This document shows, piece by piece, positions 22,356-31,442 of a stretch of DNA of 64,000 nucleotides. This stretch comes from Mesorhizobium waimense (GTDB lineage: Bacteria; Pseudomonadota; Alphaproteobacteria; Rhizobiales; Rhizobiaceae): NCBI RefSeq assembly GCF_003601975.1, contig NZ_QZWZ01000003.1, positions 281,034 to 345,033 of the forward strand, in the 5' to 3' direction. Under the pieces are notes generated by a model. It had not been told where the DNA came from and did not search any database. It saw nothing but the letters and a program-made list of their open reading frames with translations. The stretch's first letter is position 1; each line of letters opens with the position of its first letter. The position numbers and the translations under genes were made by a program.

Positions 22356-22813
22356 ACAGGCAGCTCCGACGTCAACTTTATCCTCTGCATCGGAATATCC
22401 GTCTTTACGTTCTGGACGCCCTTTATTCTAGTCAGGTGATTGATCTGGAACCGGCGATAGTCGTCGAGATCCGCGGCAACGATGCGGAGCAGGAAATCGC
22501 AATCGCCGGCCATCAGATGGCACTCGACGATTTGTGGAAGGCGCTTCACTTGTTCGGTGAAGTGGTCAACCGTCTCCACGTCCTGCCCGGTCAGCCATAT
22601 TCGCGCGAATACTGTGAGGCCCATACCGATCTTGCTCGCATCGACCAGGGCAACGTAGCGTTCGATGACGCCGGCCTCCTCAAGCAGTTTCACCCGGCGC
22701 AGACAGGGCGACGGCGATAGCCCGACCTGCTCCGCCAGCTCGGTGTTCTGGACACGTCCGTCCTTTTGCAAGGCCCTGAGAATCCGACGGTCTATGTCGT
22801 CCAGCTTGCTCAA
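22352..22813 (-). CDS. Lrp/AsnC-family regulator, upstream copy
   Basis: 153-residue Lrp-type protein with the N-terminal HTH (NTELAEQVGLSPSPCLRRVKLLEEAGVI) and the C-terminal ligand-sensing domain with ECHLMAGDCDFLLRIVAADL. It shares most of its length with the gene that follows by a 4-base overlap, so the pair arose by tandem duplication and may form mixed oligomers. The start at 22813 faces ilvE across a 167-base region with an AATTGCGCAATT palindrome. Confidence 0.9.
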   Translation of the reverse strand: MSKLDDIDRRILRALQKDGRVQNTELAEQVGLSPSPCLRRVKLLEEAGVIERYVALVDASKIGMGLTVFARIWLTGQDVETVDHFTEQVKRLPQIVECHLMAGDCDFLLRIVAADLDDYRRFQINHLTRIKGVQNVKTDIPMQRIKLTSELPV

Positions 22814-22844
22814 TGCGAAAGTCTCCTATTTGAGAGCAGCATAG

Positions 22845-22856
22845 AATTGCGCAATT
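22845..22856. promoter_or_regulatory. palindrome AATTGCGCAATT between lrp-like gene and ilvE
   Basis: A perfect 12-base palindrome 32 bases before the start of the upstream Lrp gene and 125 bases before ilvE. Position and AT-rich flanks fit an Lrp-family operator used for autoregulation and for ilvE; this is inference. Confidence 0.4.
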
Positions 22857-22980
22857 TTCGAATTTCTGCGGTGGCGATGCCAAATTGTGTTCTCAATCGA
22901 GCATATTCGCCGCCAAATGCCAAGCGAACTGACGTAGCAATATCATCAAAGGCGATGCGTGCAGCAGGAAGGGATCCGTC

Positions 22981-24078
22981 GTGGGCAGCAATGGTGCGTT
23001 GACGTTTGATGTAGAAAAAAATCCAAATGCCGTCCCTGCGACTGAAAGAGAGGCGCTGCTTCAAAACCCCGGGTTTGGGAAGGTGTTCACCGATCATATG
23101 GTGACCATCCGGTATTCCGAAAACACGGGTTGGCACGGCTGGAAAATTGAGCCGAGGCGGCCACTCGCCCTCGATCCGGCGACCCTGGTCTTCCACTACG
23201 CTCTGGAAATCTTCGAGGGGATGAAGGCCTATCGGCTCCCCGACGGTGGCGCCACGCTTTTTCGACCAGATGCCAATGCACGTCGATTCCGTAACTCCGC
23301 TGAGCGCCTCGGAATGGCGCAAATGCCTGAAGATCTCTTTGTCGAATCCTGCAGGGCACTTGTGAGATTCGATCGCGACTGGATCCCATCGAGCGAAGGT
23401 GCATCGCTTTATCTTCGCCCCTTCATGATCGGATCGGAGGTGGCGCTCGGAATGAAACCTTCATCCGAATTTATCTTCTGCGCCATTGCCTCACCCGTCG
23501 CCTCCTACTTCAAAGGCGGCGCATCGGCTTTGACGCTGTGGGCTTCAGAAAATTTCACGCGGGCCGCGCCTGGCGGCACGGGCGCCGCAAAGTGCGGCGG
23601 CAACTACGCCGCAAGCCTGGCGGCACAGGCTGAGGGCCTGCGGGAGGGCTGCGACCAGGTGGTCTTCCTTGATGCCGTCGAGCGCCGTTGGGTGGAAGAG
23701 CTGGGTGGCATGAACATCTTCTTCGTCTTCGATGACGGCTCGCTTCAGACGCCACCGCTCACTGGCACTATCCTTCCGGGCATTACGCGCGATTCCCTTA
23801 TCACGCTCGGACGGGACATGGGGCTGACCGTCCGGGAGGAACCTTACGGGATGGATCAGTGGCAAAAAGATGCGGAGAGCGGTCGCCTGCGCGAGGCCTT
23901 TGCCTGTGGCACGGCGGCGGTAGTGGCCCCGATCGGCAAGGTGAAGGGACGCCAACATAGCTTCACCATCGGCGATGGCAATGCCGGTCTGATCGCTGGC
24001 CGCCTCAAGGCGGCGCTGACCGACATCCAGTTCGGCCGCGCACCCGATCAGCACAGCTGGCTCGACCGGCTTTTCTAA
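22981..24078 (+). CDS. ilvE: branched-chain amino acid aminotransferase
   Basis: Class IV PLP aminotransferase, 365 residues, of the longer BCAT type (eukaryote/actinobacterial-like subgroup also common in rhizobia). The PLP lysine is Lys204 in GGTGAAKCGGNYAAS; the EIFEGMKAYR and EELGGMNIFFV segments are typical. The start is GTG at 22981. It interconverts leucine, isoleucine and valine with their 2-oxo acids, which are substrates for the next gene's product and for PanB. It is divergent from the Lrp pair. Confidence 0.92.
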   Translation: MGSNGALTFDVEKNPNAVPATEREALLQNPGFGKVFTDHMVTIRYSENTGWHGWKIEPRRPLALDPATLVFHYALEIFEGMKAYRLPDGGATLFRPDANARRFRNSAERLGMAQMPEDLFVESCRALVRFDRDWIPSSEGASLYLRPFMIGSEVALGMKPSSEFIFCAIASPVASYFKGGASALTLWASENFTRAAPGGTGAAKCGGNYAASLAAQAEGLREGCDQVVFLDAVERRWVEELGGMNIFFVFDDGSLQTPPLTGTILPGITRDSLITLGRDMGLTVREEPYGMDQWQKDAESGRLREAFACGTAAVVAPIGKVKGRQHSFTIGDGNAGLIAGRLKAALTDIQFGRAPDQHSWLDRLF

Positions 24079-24185
24079 ACTCGTCGATCAAACGAAGAAG
24101 AATGAATGCCTCGTGCTCCGTCACGTCGTGGCGTTGAAAATCTCAGACCAGCGTCAAAGTGCCAAACCAGCTAAATGGAGGACCC

Positions 24186-27100
24186 ATGGCGCAGACTTCA
24201 ACGTCAGGCGAGAACGTCGTGAAACAGAAGATCGAACGGTCGCTGGATGATGTCTATACCCGCACAGAGGGGCGCATCTTTCTGGGCGGCATTCAGGCTC
24301 TGGTTCGTTTGCCGATCATCCAGGTTCAGAACGACCGCGCGAAGGGGCTGAATACCACGGGCTTTATTTCGGGATATCGCGGGTCACCGCTCGGATCTTA
24401 TGACTCCGCGCTGATGAAGGCCAAAAAATTCCTTGACCCCTACGAGATCGTCGTACGCCCGGCGGTTAACGAGGAACTTGGTGCGACCGCCGTTTGGGGC
24501 ACGCAACAACTGCATTTATCACCTGGCGCAAGAAAGGATGGCGTGTTCGGCATCTGGTACGGGAAGGGTCCTGGGGTGGATCGCTGCGCCGACGCATTCA
24601 AACACGGCAATGCGGCCGGGACTGCCAAACATGGCGGCATTCTTTGCCTGGCCGGCGATGACCACGGCGGAAAGTCCTCGCCTCTTCCGCATCAAAGCGA
24701 CCAGGCATTCATTGCGGCCATGATGCCGGTGCTGGTTCCTTCCGGCCCCCATGAGATCGTCAGCATGGGTCTCCTGGGTATTGCCATGTCGCGGTACTCG
24801 GGCGCGTGGGTCAGCATGAAGGTGATCGCCGACACAGTCGAAGCGAACGCGGTCGTCGATCTATCCGCAGAGCGGCGCCAGCTGGTGCTGCCCTCGGATT
24901 TTGACATGCCGCACGACGGCCTGAACCTTCGCTGGCCGGACGATCGCTTCAGCCAGGACCAGCGACTGCACCTCTACAAGATGGATGCAGCGATCGCGTA
25001 TGGGCGGGCCAATGGCGTCGACCGTGTGACCCTGGCTTCGCCGCGCAGCCGGTTCGGGATCGTCGCGTCTGGGAAGGCCCATGAAGAGGCTCTGGACGCA
25101 CTATCGCTCCTCGGCATTGACCGCAAGCTCGCTCAAGAGATCGGCATATCCGTCCTGAAGATCGGCATGGCGTGGCCTATCGATCCCGTCCCCATGCAAA
25201 GGTTCACGGCAGGGTTGGATGAAGTCCTTGTGGTTGAAGAGCGGCGCGAGATTATCGAACACCAGATCAAGCAGCAGCTCTTTAACCAGCGGCGTGATTC
25301 CTGGCCACGGATCGTGGGCAAGACCGATGAGGACGGCCAGCTGCTGCTGCCGCGATACGGCGACCTGTCGGTCGAACTCATCGCCAGGACGATCGCGGGA
25401 CGTTTGGAAAGGATGGACCTGCCGGAAGACGTCATCGGGCGGATCCGCAACAGGGCGGAGATGCTTGCGGGCCGCCGGAAGAATCTCGCTCAATACGAGA
25501 CGCCCGTTACGCGAACTCCCTACTTTTGTGCCGGCTGTCCTCACAACACCTCGACCAAGGTTCCGGAAGGAAGCCGTGCCCTGGCGGGTATTGGTTGCCA
25601 CTTCATGGTCCAGTGGATGGACCGCAAGACCGAGACCTTCACCCATATGGGTTCGGAAGGCGTGACGTGGGTCGGTACGTCACCGTTCACCGACGAAAGA
25701 CACATCTTCGTCAATCTTGGGGATGGCACCTATTTCCACAGTGGCATCTTGGCAATTCGCCAGGCCGTATCCGCGAACGCAAACATTACCTACAAGATCC
25801 TCTTCAACGACGCCGTTGCAATGACGGGTGGACAGTCTTTCGACGGCACCCTGAACGTGCCGACGCTATCGCACCAAGTGGCGGCGGAAGGCGTGAAGCA
25901 CATCTATCTCGTGTCGAATGCGCCGGAAGCCTTTGACCGAAATACCCTCGCGCCCGGCACAGTCGTCAAACATCGCGACAAACTCGACGAGGTGATGAAG
26001 CACCTGCGCGAAGTCGAGGGTTGCAGCGTAATCATCTACGATCAGGGTTGCGCAACGGAAGTGCGTCGCAAGCGCGCGCGCGGCAAGCTGCCCAAGCCCA
26101 AGGAACTCGCCTTCATCAACTCCGCGGTATGCGAGGGATGCGGCGATTGTTCAGTGCAAAGCAATTGCGTTGCGATCGAACCACTCGAAACTGAAATGGG
26201 CCGCAAGCGCGAGATCAACCAGTCGGTCTGCAATGTCGATCTTTCCTGCCTCAAGGGATTCTGCCCGTCCTTCGTTACCGTTGCGGGGGCACGTCCGAAG
26301 AAGCAGACCGAGGTCAAGCGTCCTGACGCGATCTTGCCGGACCCTACGCTCAAGGCGGTTGCGCGCGAGCCCTACAACATCGTGGTGACTGGTGTGGGTG
26401 GCACCGGCGTTCTCACGGTAGGTCACATTCTAGGCATGGCCGCTCACATCGACGGCTCCGCCTCAATGGTTCTGGATATGGCAGGGCTGGCGCAAAAGGG
26501 CGGGGCGGTCACGAACCACGTGCGGATTTCGTCGGATGTCGAGGCTGTTCGTTCGCCTCGCGTCGCGACCGGCGAGGCGGATCTGCTGATTGCACCCGAT
26601 CTCGTTGTCGCGGTCTCATCGACCTCCGTCGATCTCTTCGACGCAGACCGGTCGAGCGGTGTGGTGAACTCGCATATCACGCCGGTTGCCGGCTTCATCG
26701 GGAATCGCGATTTCGATTTTCGACAGTCGTCGATGAAGAAGCGCCTCATCGAGCGGCTCCGATCACCCGCCTTTCTCGATTTCCAGCGCCTTGCCCTGAA
26801 GACCCTCGGCAATGCGATCGCGGTCAACATGATGATGGTTGGGTATGCCTGGCAAAAGGGGCTCATACCGATTACCGAGGGGTCGTTGCGCAATGCGATC
26901 ACGCTGAACGGCGTATCGGTTGACTTCAACCTGGCCGCGTTCGAATGGGGACGTTTCGCCGCCGCATACCCTGAGCGCGTAGAGCAGACGATCAACCAGG
27001 ATCGACGCAAGCCCTTGAGCGACATGGGCCTGGATGAGATCGTGGGGCACCGCGTACGACATCTGACAAGCTATCAGAACGCGAAGCTTGCGGCCCGATA

Positions 27101-27707
27101 TCAGGAAAGGGTCGAGCGGATACGCAAAGCTGAGCAAGCCGTCTCGGGCTCAGACAGCCTCACGAAGGCGGTAGCCGTCAACTACGCGAACGTCCTCGCC
27201 TACAAGGATGAGTACGAGGTGGCGCGTCTCTATTCGGCCCCGGAATTCCGTCGCGAGTTGGAGCAGTCCTTTGACGGCAATCCATCGCTGAAGTTCCATC
27301 TCTCGCCGCCGATCCTCGCCCGCATGGACCACAGCACCGGGCGGCCCAGAAAGATGGCCTTCGGGAAATGGGCGCTTTCATTGTTCAGATTGTTGGCGAT
27401 GGGCAAGCCTCTTCGTGGAACGCCATTGGATATCTTCGGATACACGCTTGAACGAAAGCATGAGCGCGGACTGATTACCCGCTACGAGGACATGATCGAC
27501 GTCATCGCGGCCGGCCTGCGGACCGCAAACCATGAACCGGCGGTGAAGCTGGCGGAGTCCGTGGGAAAGATACGCGGATTCGGACCGATCAAAGAGCAAA
27601 GTCTTGAAGCGTTTGCGAACGAATGGCCCAAGCTTTTGAAAAACTTTCAGGAGCCGTCTGTCCAAACTGACTCTCAAGGCAGAGCCACCGAAGCAATGTC
27701 GGCATGA
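24186..27707 (+). CDS. indolepyruvate-type ferredoxin oxidoreductase, fused subunits
   Basis: Thiamine-pyrophosphate and iron-sulfur enzyme that oxidatively decarboxylates aryl- or branched-chain 2-oxo acids to acyl-CoA with ferredoxin as acceptor. The start at 24186 has GGAG 6 bases upstream; 1173 residues. Order: pyruvate-ferredoxin-like N-terminal domain (SGYRGSPLGSYD), TPP-binding domain with GDGTYFHSG and FNDAVAMTGGQ (about residues 510-560), a ferredoxin-like CxxCxxC at Cys649, Cys652 and Cys655 with more cysteines behind it, and a C-terminal gamma domain starting near GVGGTGVLTVG (about 735). The alpha and gamma parts are fused, as in alphaproteobacterial versions. Next to ilvE it probably works on transaminated branched-chain or aromatic amino acids. 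The TPP it needs is made by the thi operon in the same window. Confidence 0.9.
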   Translation: MAQTSTSGENVVKQKIERSLDDVYTRTEGRIFLGGIQALVRLPIIQVQNDRAKGLNTTGFISGYRGSPLGSYDSALMKAKKFLDPYEIVVRPAVNEELGATAVWGTQQLHLSPGARKDGVFGIWYGKGPGVDRCADAFKHGNAAGTAKHGGILCLAGDDHGGKSSPLPHQSDQAFIAAMMPVLVPSGPHEIVSMGLLGIAMSRYSGAWVSMKVIADTVEANAVVDLSAERRQLVLPSDFDMPHDGLNLRWPDDRFSQDQRLHLYKMDAAIAYGRANGVDRVTLASPRSRFGIVASGKAHEEALDALSLLGIDRKLAQEIGISVLKIGMAWPIDPVPMQRFTAGLDEVLVVEERREIIEHQIKQQLFNQRRDSWPRIVGKTDEDGQLLLPRYGDLSVELIARTIAGRLERMDLPEDVIGRIRNRAEMLAGRRKNLAQYETPVTRTPYFCAGCPHNTSTKVPEGSRALAGIGCHFMVQWMDRKTETFTHMGSEGVTWVGTSPFTDERHIFVNLGDGTYFHSGILAIRQAVSANANITYKILFNDAVAMTGGQSFDGTLNVPTLSHQVAAEGVKHIYLVSNAPEAFDRNTLAPGTVVKHRDKLDEVMKHLREVEGCSVIIYDQGCATEVRRKRARGKLPKPKELAFINSAVCEGCGDCSVQSNCVAIEPLETEMGRKREINQSVCNVDLSCLKGFCPSFVTVAGARPKKQTEVKRPDAILPDPTLKAVAREPYNIVVTGVGGTGVLTVGHILGMAAHIDGSASMVLDMAGLAQKGGAVTNHVRISSDVEAVRSPRVATGEADLLIAPDLVVAVSSTSVDLFDADRSSGVVNSHITPVAGFIGNRDFDFRQSSMKKRLIERLRSPAFLDFQRLALKTLGNAIAVNMMMVGYAWQKGLIPITEGSLRNAITLNGVSVDFNLAAFEWGRFAAAYPERVEQTINQDRRKPLSDMGLDEIVGHRVRHLTSYQNAKLAARYQERVERIRKAEQAVSGSDSLTKAVAVNYANVLAYKDEYEVARLYSAPEFRRELEQSFDGNPSLKFHLSPPILARMDHSTGRPRKMAFGKWALSLFRLLAMGKPLRGTPLDIFGYTLERKHERGLITRYEDMIDVIAAGLRTANHEPAVKLAESVGKIRGFGPIKEQSLEAFANEWPKLLKNFQEPSVQTDSQGRATEAMSA

Positions 27708-27825
27708 CCTGCGCAAGTCGAAGCTCAAACATCGTGTCCCGGTTTTGCATAGGCACACCTATTCCCGGCGAGACCCTGGCGGCCGCGCATCTACACCCCT
27801 TTGAGCAGAGAACGGAGCAAAAGAG

Positions 27826-28800
27826 ATGGCCCAAGTTGTCAGCATCCACAGACATGGTGGCCCAGAGGTTCTGAAGTATGAGGAGCAGGACGTCGGCGCC
27901 CCAAAGGCCAATGAAGTCCGTATTCGCCAGTCGCACTGTGGCGTGAACTTTATCGACACATATTTTCGCTCCGGACTTTATCCAGTCCAGTTGCCCTTTG
28001 TCTTGGGACAAGAAGGAACCGGCAAGATCACCGCGATCGGATCGGGCGTTACCGATTTCGTGGTTGGCGATCGTGTTGCCTATTCCACAATGGCTGGCGG
28101 TGGCTATTCCTCCGAGCGTCTTGTCGACGCTGAACTGGCGTTCAAGATCCCGGATGGGGTCAGCGAGGAAATGGCCGCGGCTTTGACCATGAAGGGGCTT
28201 ACGGCGCAGATGCTGCTCCGCCAGACCTTCAACGTTCGACCGGGCACCATCATGCTGGTTCACGCCGCTGCCGGCGGCGTCGGAACAATTCTGTCCCAGT
28301 GGGGCGCACATCTTGGCGCTACTGTTATCGGCACGGTGGGCTCGGATGAAAAAGCCTCAACTGCACGGGAAAATGGTTGCCACGAGGTCATTGTCTACTC
28401 CCGCGAGAATTTTGCCGAGCGGGTAAAGGAACTGACAAAAGGCGAGCTCTGCGACGTCGTCTTCGATGGAGTCGGTAAGGTGACTGCGATGGGCTCGCTG
28501 GATTGCCTGCGGCCGCGCGGCATGTTTGTCAGCTACGGAAACGCTTCTGGTCCCGTCGATAGTTTCAGTATGCTCGAACTGGCGAAACGCGGCTCCTTGT
28601 TTGCGACCCGGCCGATGATGCCTCACTACGCATCGACCCGAGCTAAACGCATCGCGATGGCAGATGAATTCTTCGCAACTCTGCAGAACGGCAGCGTGAA
28701 AGCCCCACCGATCCAGCAGTTCGCACTGCAAGACGCCTCAGACGCACATCAACACCTGGAGAGCCGGCGCAGCACCGGCTGCCTCGTGCTTGTGCCGTGA
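27826..28800 (+). CDS. NADPH:quinone reductase, zeta-crystallin type
   Basis: Zinc-free medium-chain dehydrogenase/reductase, 324 residues, complete. The family start MAQVVSIHRHGGPEVLKYEE, GVNFIDTYFRSGLY and the NADPH-binding VHAAAGGVGTILSQWGAHLGA (about residues 146-166) are as in QOR proteins. It likely reduces quinones or electrophilic enals. It follows the ferredoxin oxidoreductase gene by 118 bases in the same direction; its link to the 2-oxo-acid genes is only positional. Confidence 0.88.
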   Translation: MAQVVSIHRHGGPEVLKYEEQDVGAPKANEVRIRQSHCGVNFIDTYFRSGLYPVQLPFVLGQEGTGKITAIGSGVTDFVVGDRVAYSTMAGGGYSSERLVDAELAFKIPDGVSEEMAAALTMKGLTAQMLLRQTFNVRPGTIMLVHAAAGGVGTILSQWGAHLGATVIGTVGSDEKASTARENGCHEVIVYSRENFAERVKELTKGELCDVVFDGVGKVTAMGSLDCLRPRGMFVSYGNASGPVDSFSMLELAKRGSLFATRPMMPHYASTRAKRIAMADEFFATLQNGSVKAPPIQQFALQDASDAHQHLESRRSTGCLVLVP

Positions 28801-28866
28801 TGCGGTCTTTTGTCTATCCCACGTAGAGTGCAGTCGTAGTCAACCGTGTATTCAGAGGAGAAAGAA

Positions 28867-29178
28867 ATGGCAAAAGGATACTGGGTCGGTCTCGTCGACG
28901 TCGACGACCCCGAAGCATACAAAGCGTACGTCCGTGAAAACGCTTTGGCGTTTAATAAGTATGGTGCACGGTTTTTGATTCGCGGCGGTCAAGCGAATAA
29001 GGTTGAAGGAAAACCCAGGGCTCGCACCGTAGTTATAGAGTTTAGCAACTACCAAACCGCCCTCGATTGCTGGAATTCGCCCGAGTATATCGCGGCAATA
29101 GCTTTGCGCGAGAATGTATCAACGGCCGATATCGTCGTTGTTGAAGGATATGACGGACCTCAGCCGACAGATATGTGA
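28867..29178 (+). CDS. DUF1330 family protein
   Basis: Small protein of the dimeric ferredoxin-like alpha/beta-barrel superfamily, 103 residues. The ATG at 28867 follows GAGGAGAAAG, a good ribosome binding site, so it is preferred over an upstream ATG. The start MAKGYWVGLVDVDDPEAYKA and the end VVEGYDGPQP are typical of DUF1330. No biochemical role is firmly established for the family. It closes the ilvE-to-here gene set and is followed by strong hairpins. Confidence 0.85.
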   Translation: MAKGYWVGLVDVDDPEAYKAYVRENALAFNKYGARFLIRGGQANKVEGKPRARTVVIEFSNYQTALDCWNSPEYIAAIALRENVSTADIVVVEGYDGPQPTDM

Positions 29179-29185
29179 GCAGCTC

Positions 29186-29237
29186 GCTCCCGAGGGGTTG
29201 GCCCCCGGGAGCATTCGTCAGCGCCTCCGGAGGAGGC
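29186..29237. terminator. two adjacent hairpins behind the DUF1330 gene
   Basis: GCTCCCGAGGGG pairs with CCCCCGGGAGC (29186-29212, one bulged A), and GCCTCC pairs with GGAGGC (29223-29237) and is followed by ATTT. Placed right after the last gene of the rightward block and before the convergent histidine kinase gene, they probably end transcription. Confidence 0.6.
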
Positions 29238-29389
29238 ATTTGCGACGCAGCGGCCGAGAGCCTCGTCATGCCCGCGGTGCCACCGAAGGTGGAGCTCAAT
29301 TCAGAACAATAGAGACATCGCGACGACAGGCCAATTTGCTCGTCTCGTAACGGCTCTCACGAGCGTTTTCCGAGGCCACCAAGTGTCGG

Positions 29390-30721
29390 TTAGATCTGGA
29401 TTGTAACTCTGGTCCCGGTCGAGTTGCTCTCGATTGTGACCTGACCGCGGTGATTTGTGACGATCTGCTTGACCAGACTCAAACCGAGGCCCGCACCCTT
29501 GCTTCGGGGCGTCACACGGTAGAACGGCTCGAACACGAGTTCTTGTTGATCATGAGGTATCCCGTGCCCCTGATCCGCAACGACGACCTGCCCGCTCTCC
29601 GAGACCGAGACCGAGATCATGCCAGCATTTTCGCCATGATCGATTGCATTTCGCACCAGATTGCTGACCGCTCTCGGCAAAGCTGAAGGACTGCCCAGCC
29701 GCTCGAACTTGTCCACCTCGCTCTCAAACGATATCTCGTAGCCTTCGGCGATCGCGAGCGGTGCCAAGTCGGCCACCACGGTTCTTGCAATGTCGACCAG
29801 GTCTACCGTCTCATGGAGGTCAGAGGCCTGGTCGTTGCGCTCGAAATCGAGAAGTTGTTCGGCTGTCTCACCCAGACGCGCGACGTCGTCCAACAGCCGC
29901 CTGCGGTCCTGCCCGCCAGACATGCCCTCAATTCGGGTCTGCATGATGGCGATGGGCGTTCTGAGTTCATGCGCTGCGTCGATCAGGAATCGCTGGCGTT
30001 TCTGGAATTCGTGCTCGAGCCGATCGAGCACCCCGTTGAACGCTACCACCAGCGGAGCGACCTCGCTCGGGATTCCTTCGGTGGGAAGACGTGCCCCATG
30101 TCGGCGCGGTTCAATCTCGGACGCCTTGCGGGCGACCTCGCTCACCCCGGCAAGAGCACTCCGAACAATTCGGGGAACGGCAAAGAAGATCGCGGGCAGC
30201 GCAAGAGCGAGCAGCGGCACGTAGATCGGATTGGTGGCCAGGAGAATGGTGAGGAAGGGCCAGTACTCGCCTGAACCCCCGCCAAATAGGATCCTCACCT
30301 CACCGGCCGTGGTCTGAGCGGTGTAGATTGATGCAATCTCGGCCGTATCAGCAGACCCGCGAATGTCCGCCTCTCGGAAAAGATGCACGAGCGGCACAAG
30401 CTGGACATAGGATACAGGCACGCCACCGTAGGTTCGGTACGTGCCGTCGGTGGTCGCGACCACATACCAAAGGTTCGGGTTCTTCTGTTTCAGGGCCATG
30501 AGCCTCGGCGTCTCTGTTATCTCAAGCCGGCCATGAGCATCCTGGGCGACTGCCTCCGCCATTATCGGGCCAATAGTTCTAGCCATTGCGACGTTCGGAG
30601 ATAAGGTCATCGCACCATAGATGCAAAGACCAATGATAACCGTGGCGACGACAGCTGCGAAGATGAAACTAAATTGCCGAGTAAGACGCCATCTGAGTGA
30701 CGCTCTTTTTTTGTTCATCAT
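29390..30721 (-). CDS. sensor histidine kinase
   Basis: Membrane histidine kinase, 443 residues: transmembrane helix at about 16-38, a periplasmic sensor of roughly 120 residues, second hydrophobic stretch at about 158-184, HAMP-like linker, HisKA with the phospho-acceptor His251 (DAAHELRTP), then the ATPase domain with N box (NLVRNAIDHG), G1 (VADQGHGIP), F (FEPFYRV) and G2 (KGAGLGLSLV). Its ATG overlaps the response regulator stop by 4 bases. The sensed signal cannot be told from the sequence; the sensor domain is not one I recognise. Confidence 0.9.
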   Translation of the reverse strand: MMNKKRASLRWRLTRQFSFIFAAVVATVIIGLCIYGAMTLSPNVAMARTIGPIMAEAVAQDAHGRLEITETPRLMALKQKNPNLWYVVATTDGTYRTYGGVPVSYVQLVPLVHLFREADIRGSADTAEIASIYTAQTTAGEVRILFGGGSGEYWPFLTILLATNPIYVPLLALALPAIFFAVPRIVRSALAGVSEVARKASEIEPRRHGARLPTEGIPSEVAPLVVAFNGVLDRLEHEFQKRQRFLIDAAHELRTPIAIMQTRIEGMSGGQDRRRLLDDVARLGETAEQLLDFERNDQASDLHETVDLVDIARTVVADLAPLAIAEGYEISFESEVDKFERLGSPSALPRAVSNLVRNAIDHGENAGMISVSVSESGQVVVADQGHGIPHDQQELVFEPFYRVTPRSKGAGLGLSLVKQIVTNHRGQVTIESNSTGTRVTIQI

Positions 30722-31389
30722 TCTTCCCTCAGAAGATAGCCGACGCCTCTGATGTTATGAATCAATACACCAGCGCTGGCATCCTGCAGTCGCTTCCGCA
30801 ATCGTGAAATATGCGCATCGATCGCATTCGACTGGATTTCTTCTTCGTAGTTGTAGACAGCCGCTTCCAGGATAGAGCGAAGAACGGTTTTGCCTTGCCG
30901 CTTTGCTAGGGCCACGAGGATCGAGAGTTCTCTCCTGGGCACATCGATCGGATTCGAAGCGATGTTTACGCTCAAATGCAGTGGATCGATGATCATTTGG
31001 CCCACCGTGATCTGCGGTTCCGCCAGATTTGCGGGTCGTCGCAGAACAGCGCGGACCCGAGCCATCAATTCCTCAACCAAAAAGGGTTTTCCCAGATAGT
31101 CATCAGCCCCGATATCGAGACCTTCAATCCGTTCCATCGGCTCATTGCGTGCTGTTAGAACGATGATCGGCGTGTCTACGCCTGCTCTTCTCAGCCTTGG
31201 AATGAATTTCAGTCCCTCACCGTCGGGCAAGCGACGATCGAGCAGGATTGCATCGTATGTGTGCTGACGTACCAGCTCGAGCGCGTCATCCAGGAACATG
31301 ATGTGGTCGATGACGATACCCTGTTTGCTCAGCGCTGCTGAAAGCGCCTCAGCCATCTCTTTTTCGTCTTCTATCAGCAAGATTCTCAT
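30718..31389 (-). CDS. OmpR-family response regulator
   Basis: 223 residues: receiver domain with acidic pocket Glu7/Asp8, phospho-acceptor Asp51 (DAILLDRRLPDG) and Lys101 region (DDYLGKPF), then an OmpR/PhoB winged helix (about 130-220, NAIDAHISRLRKRL). It is the first gene of a two-gene operon with the histidine kinase. A 21-base palindrome and one copy of the ATTGCAGCAGCATT motif lie within 55 bases upstream of its start and are good candidates for its own binding region. Confidence 0.92.
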   Translation of the reverse strand: MRILLIEDEKEMAEALSAALSKQGIVIDHIMFLDDALELVRQHTYDAILLDRRLPDGEGLKFIPRLRRAGVDTPIIVLTARNEPMERIEGLDIGADDYLGKPFLVEELMARVRAVLRRPANLAEPQITVGQMIIDPLHLSVNIASNPIDVPRRELSILVALAKRQGKTVLRSILEAAVYNYEEEIQSNAIDAHISRLRKRLQDASAGVLIHNIRGVGYLLREE

Positions 31390-31406
31390 GGTCTCTGCCC
31401 TTTCAT

Positions 31407-31427
31407 GTTCTCGTTCTCAACGAGAAC
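31407..31427. promoter_or_regulatory. palindrome upstream of the response regulator
   Basis: GTTCTCGTT (31407-31415) and AACGAGAAC (31419-31427) form a perfect 9-base inverted repeat around CTC, 18 bases before the response regulator start. It may be an operator or a hairpin in the leader of the two-component mRNA. Confidence 0.5.
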
Positions 31428-31428
31428 A

Positions 31429-31442
31429 ATTGCAGCAGCATT
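31429..31442. repeat. 14-mer ATTGCAGCAGCATT, copy 1 with inverted partner
   Basis: ATTGCAGCAGCATT starts two bases after the palindrome in front of the response regulator. A near-inverted copy, AATGCTGTCGCAAT (12 of 14 matches to the reverse complement), lies at 31468-31481. Copies 2 and 3 are at 31740-31753 and 32593-32606. Confidence 0.6.
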
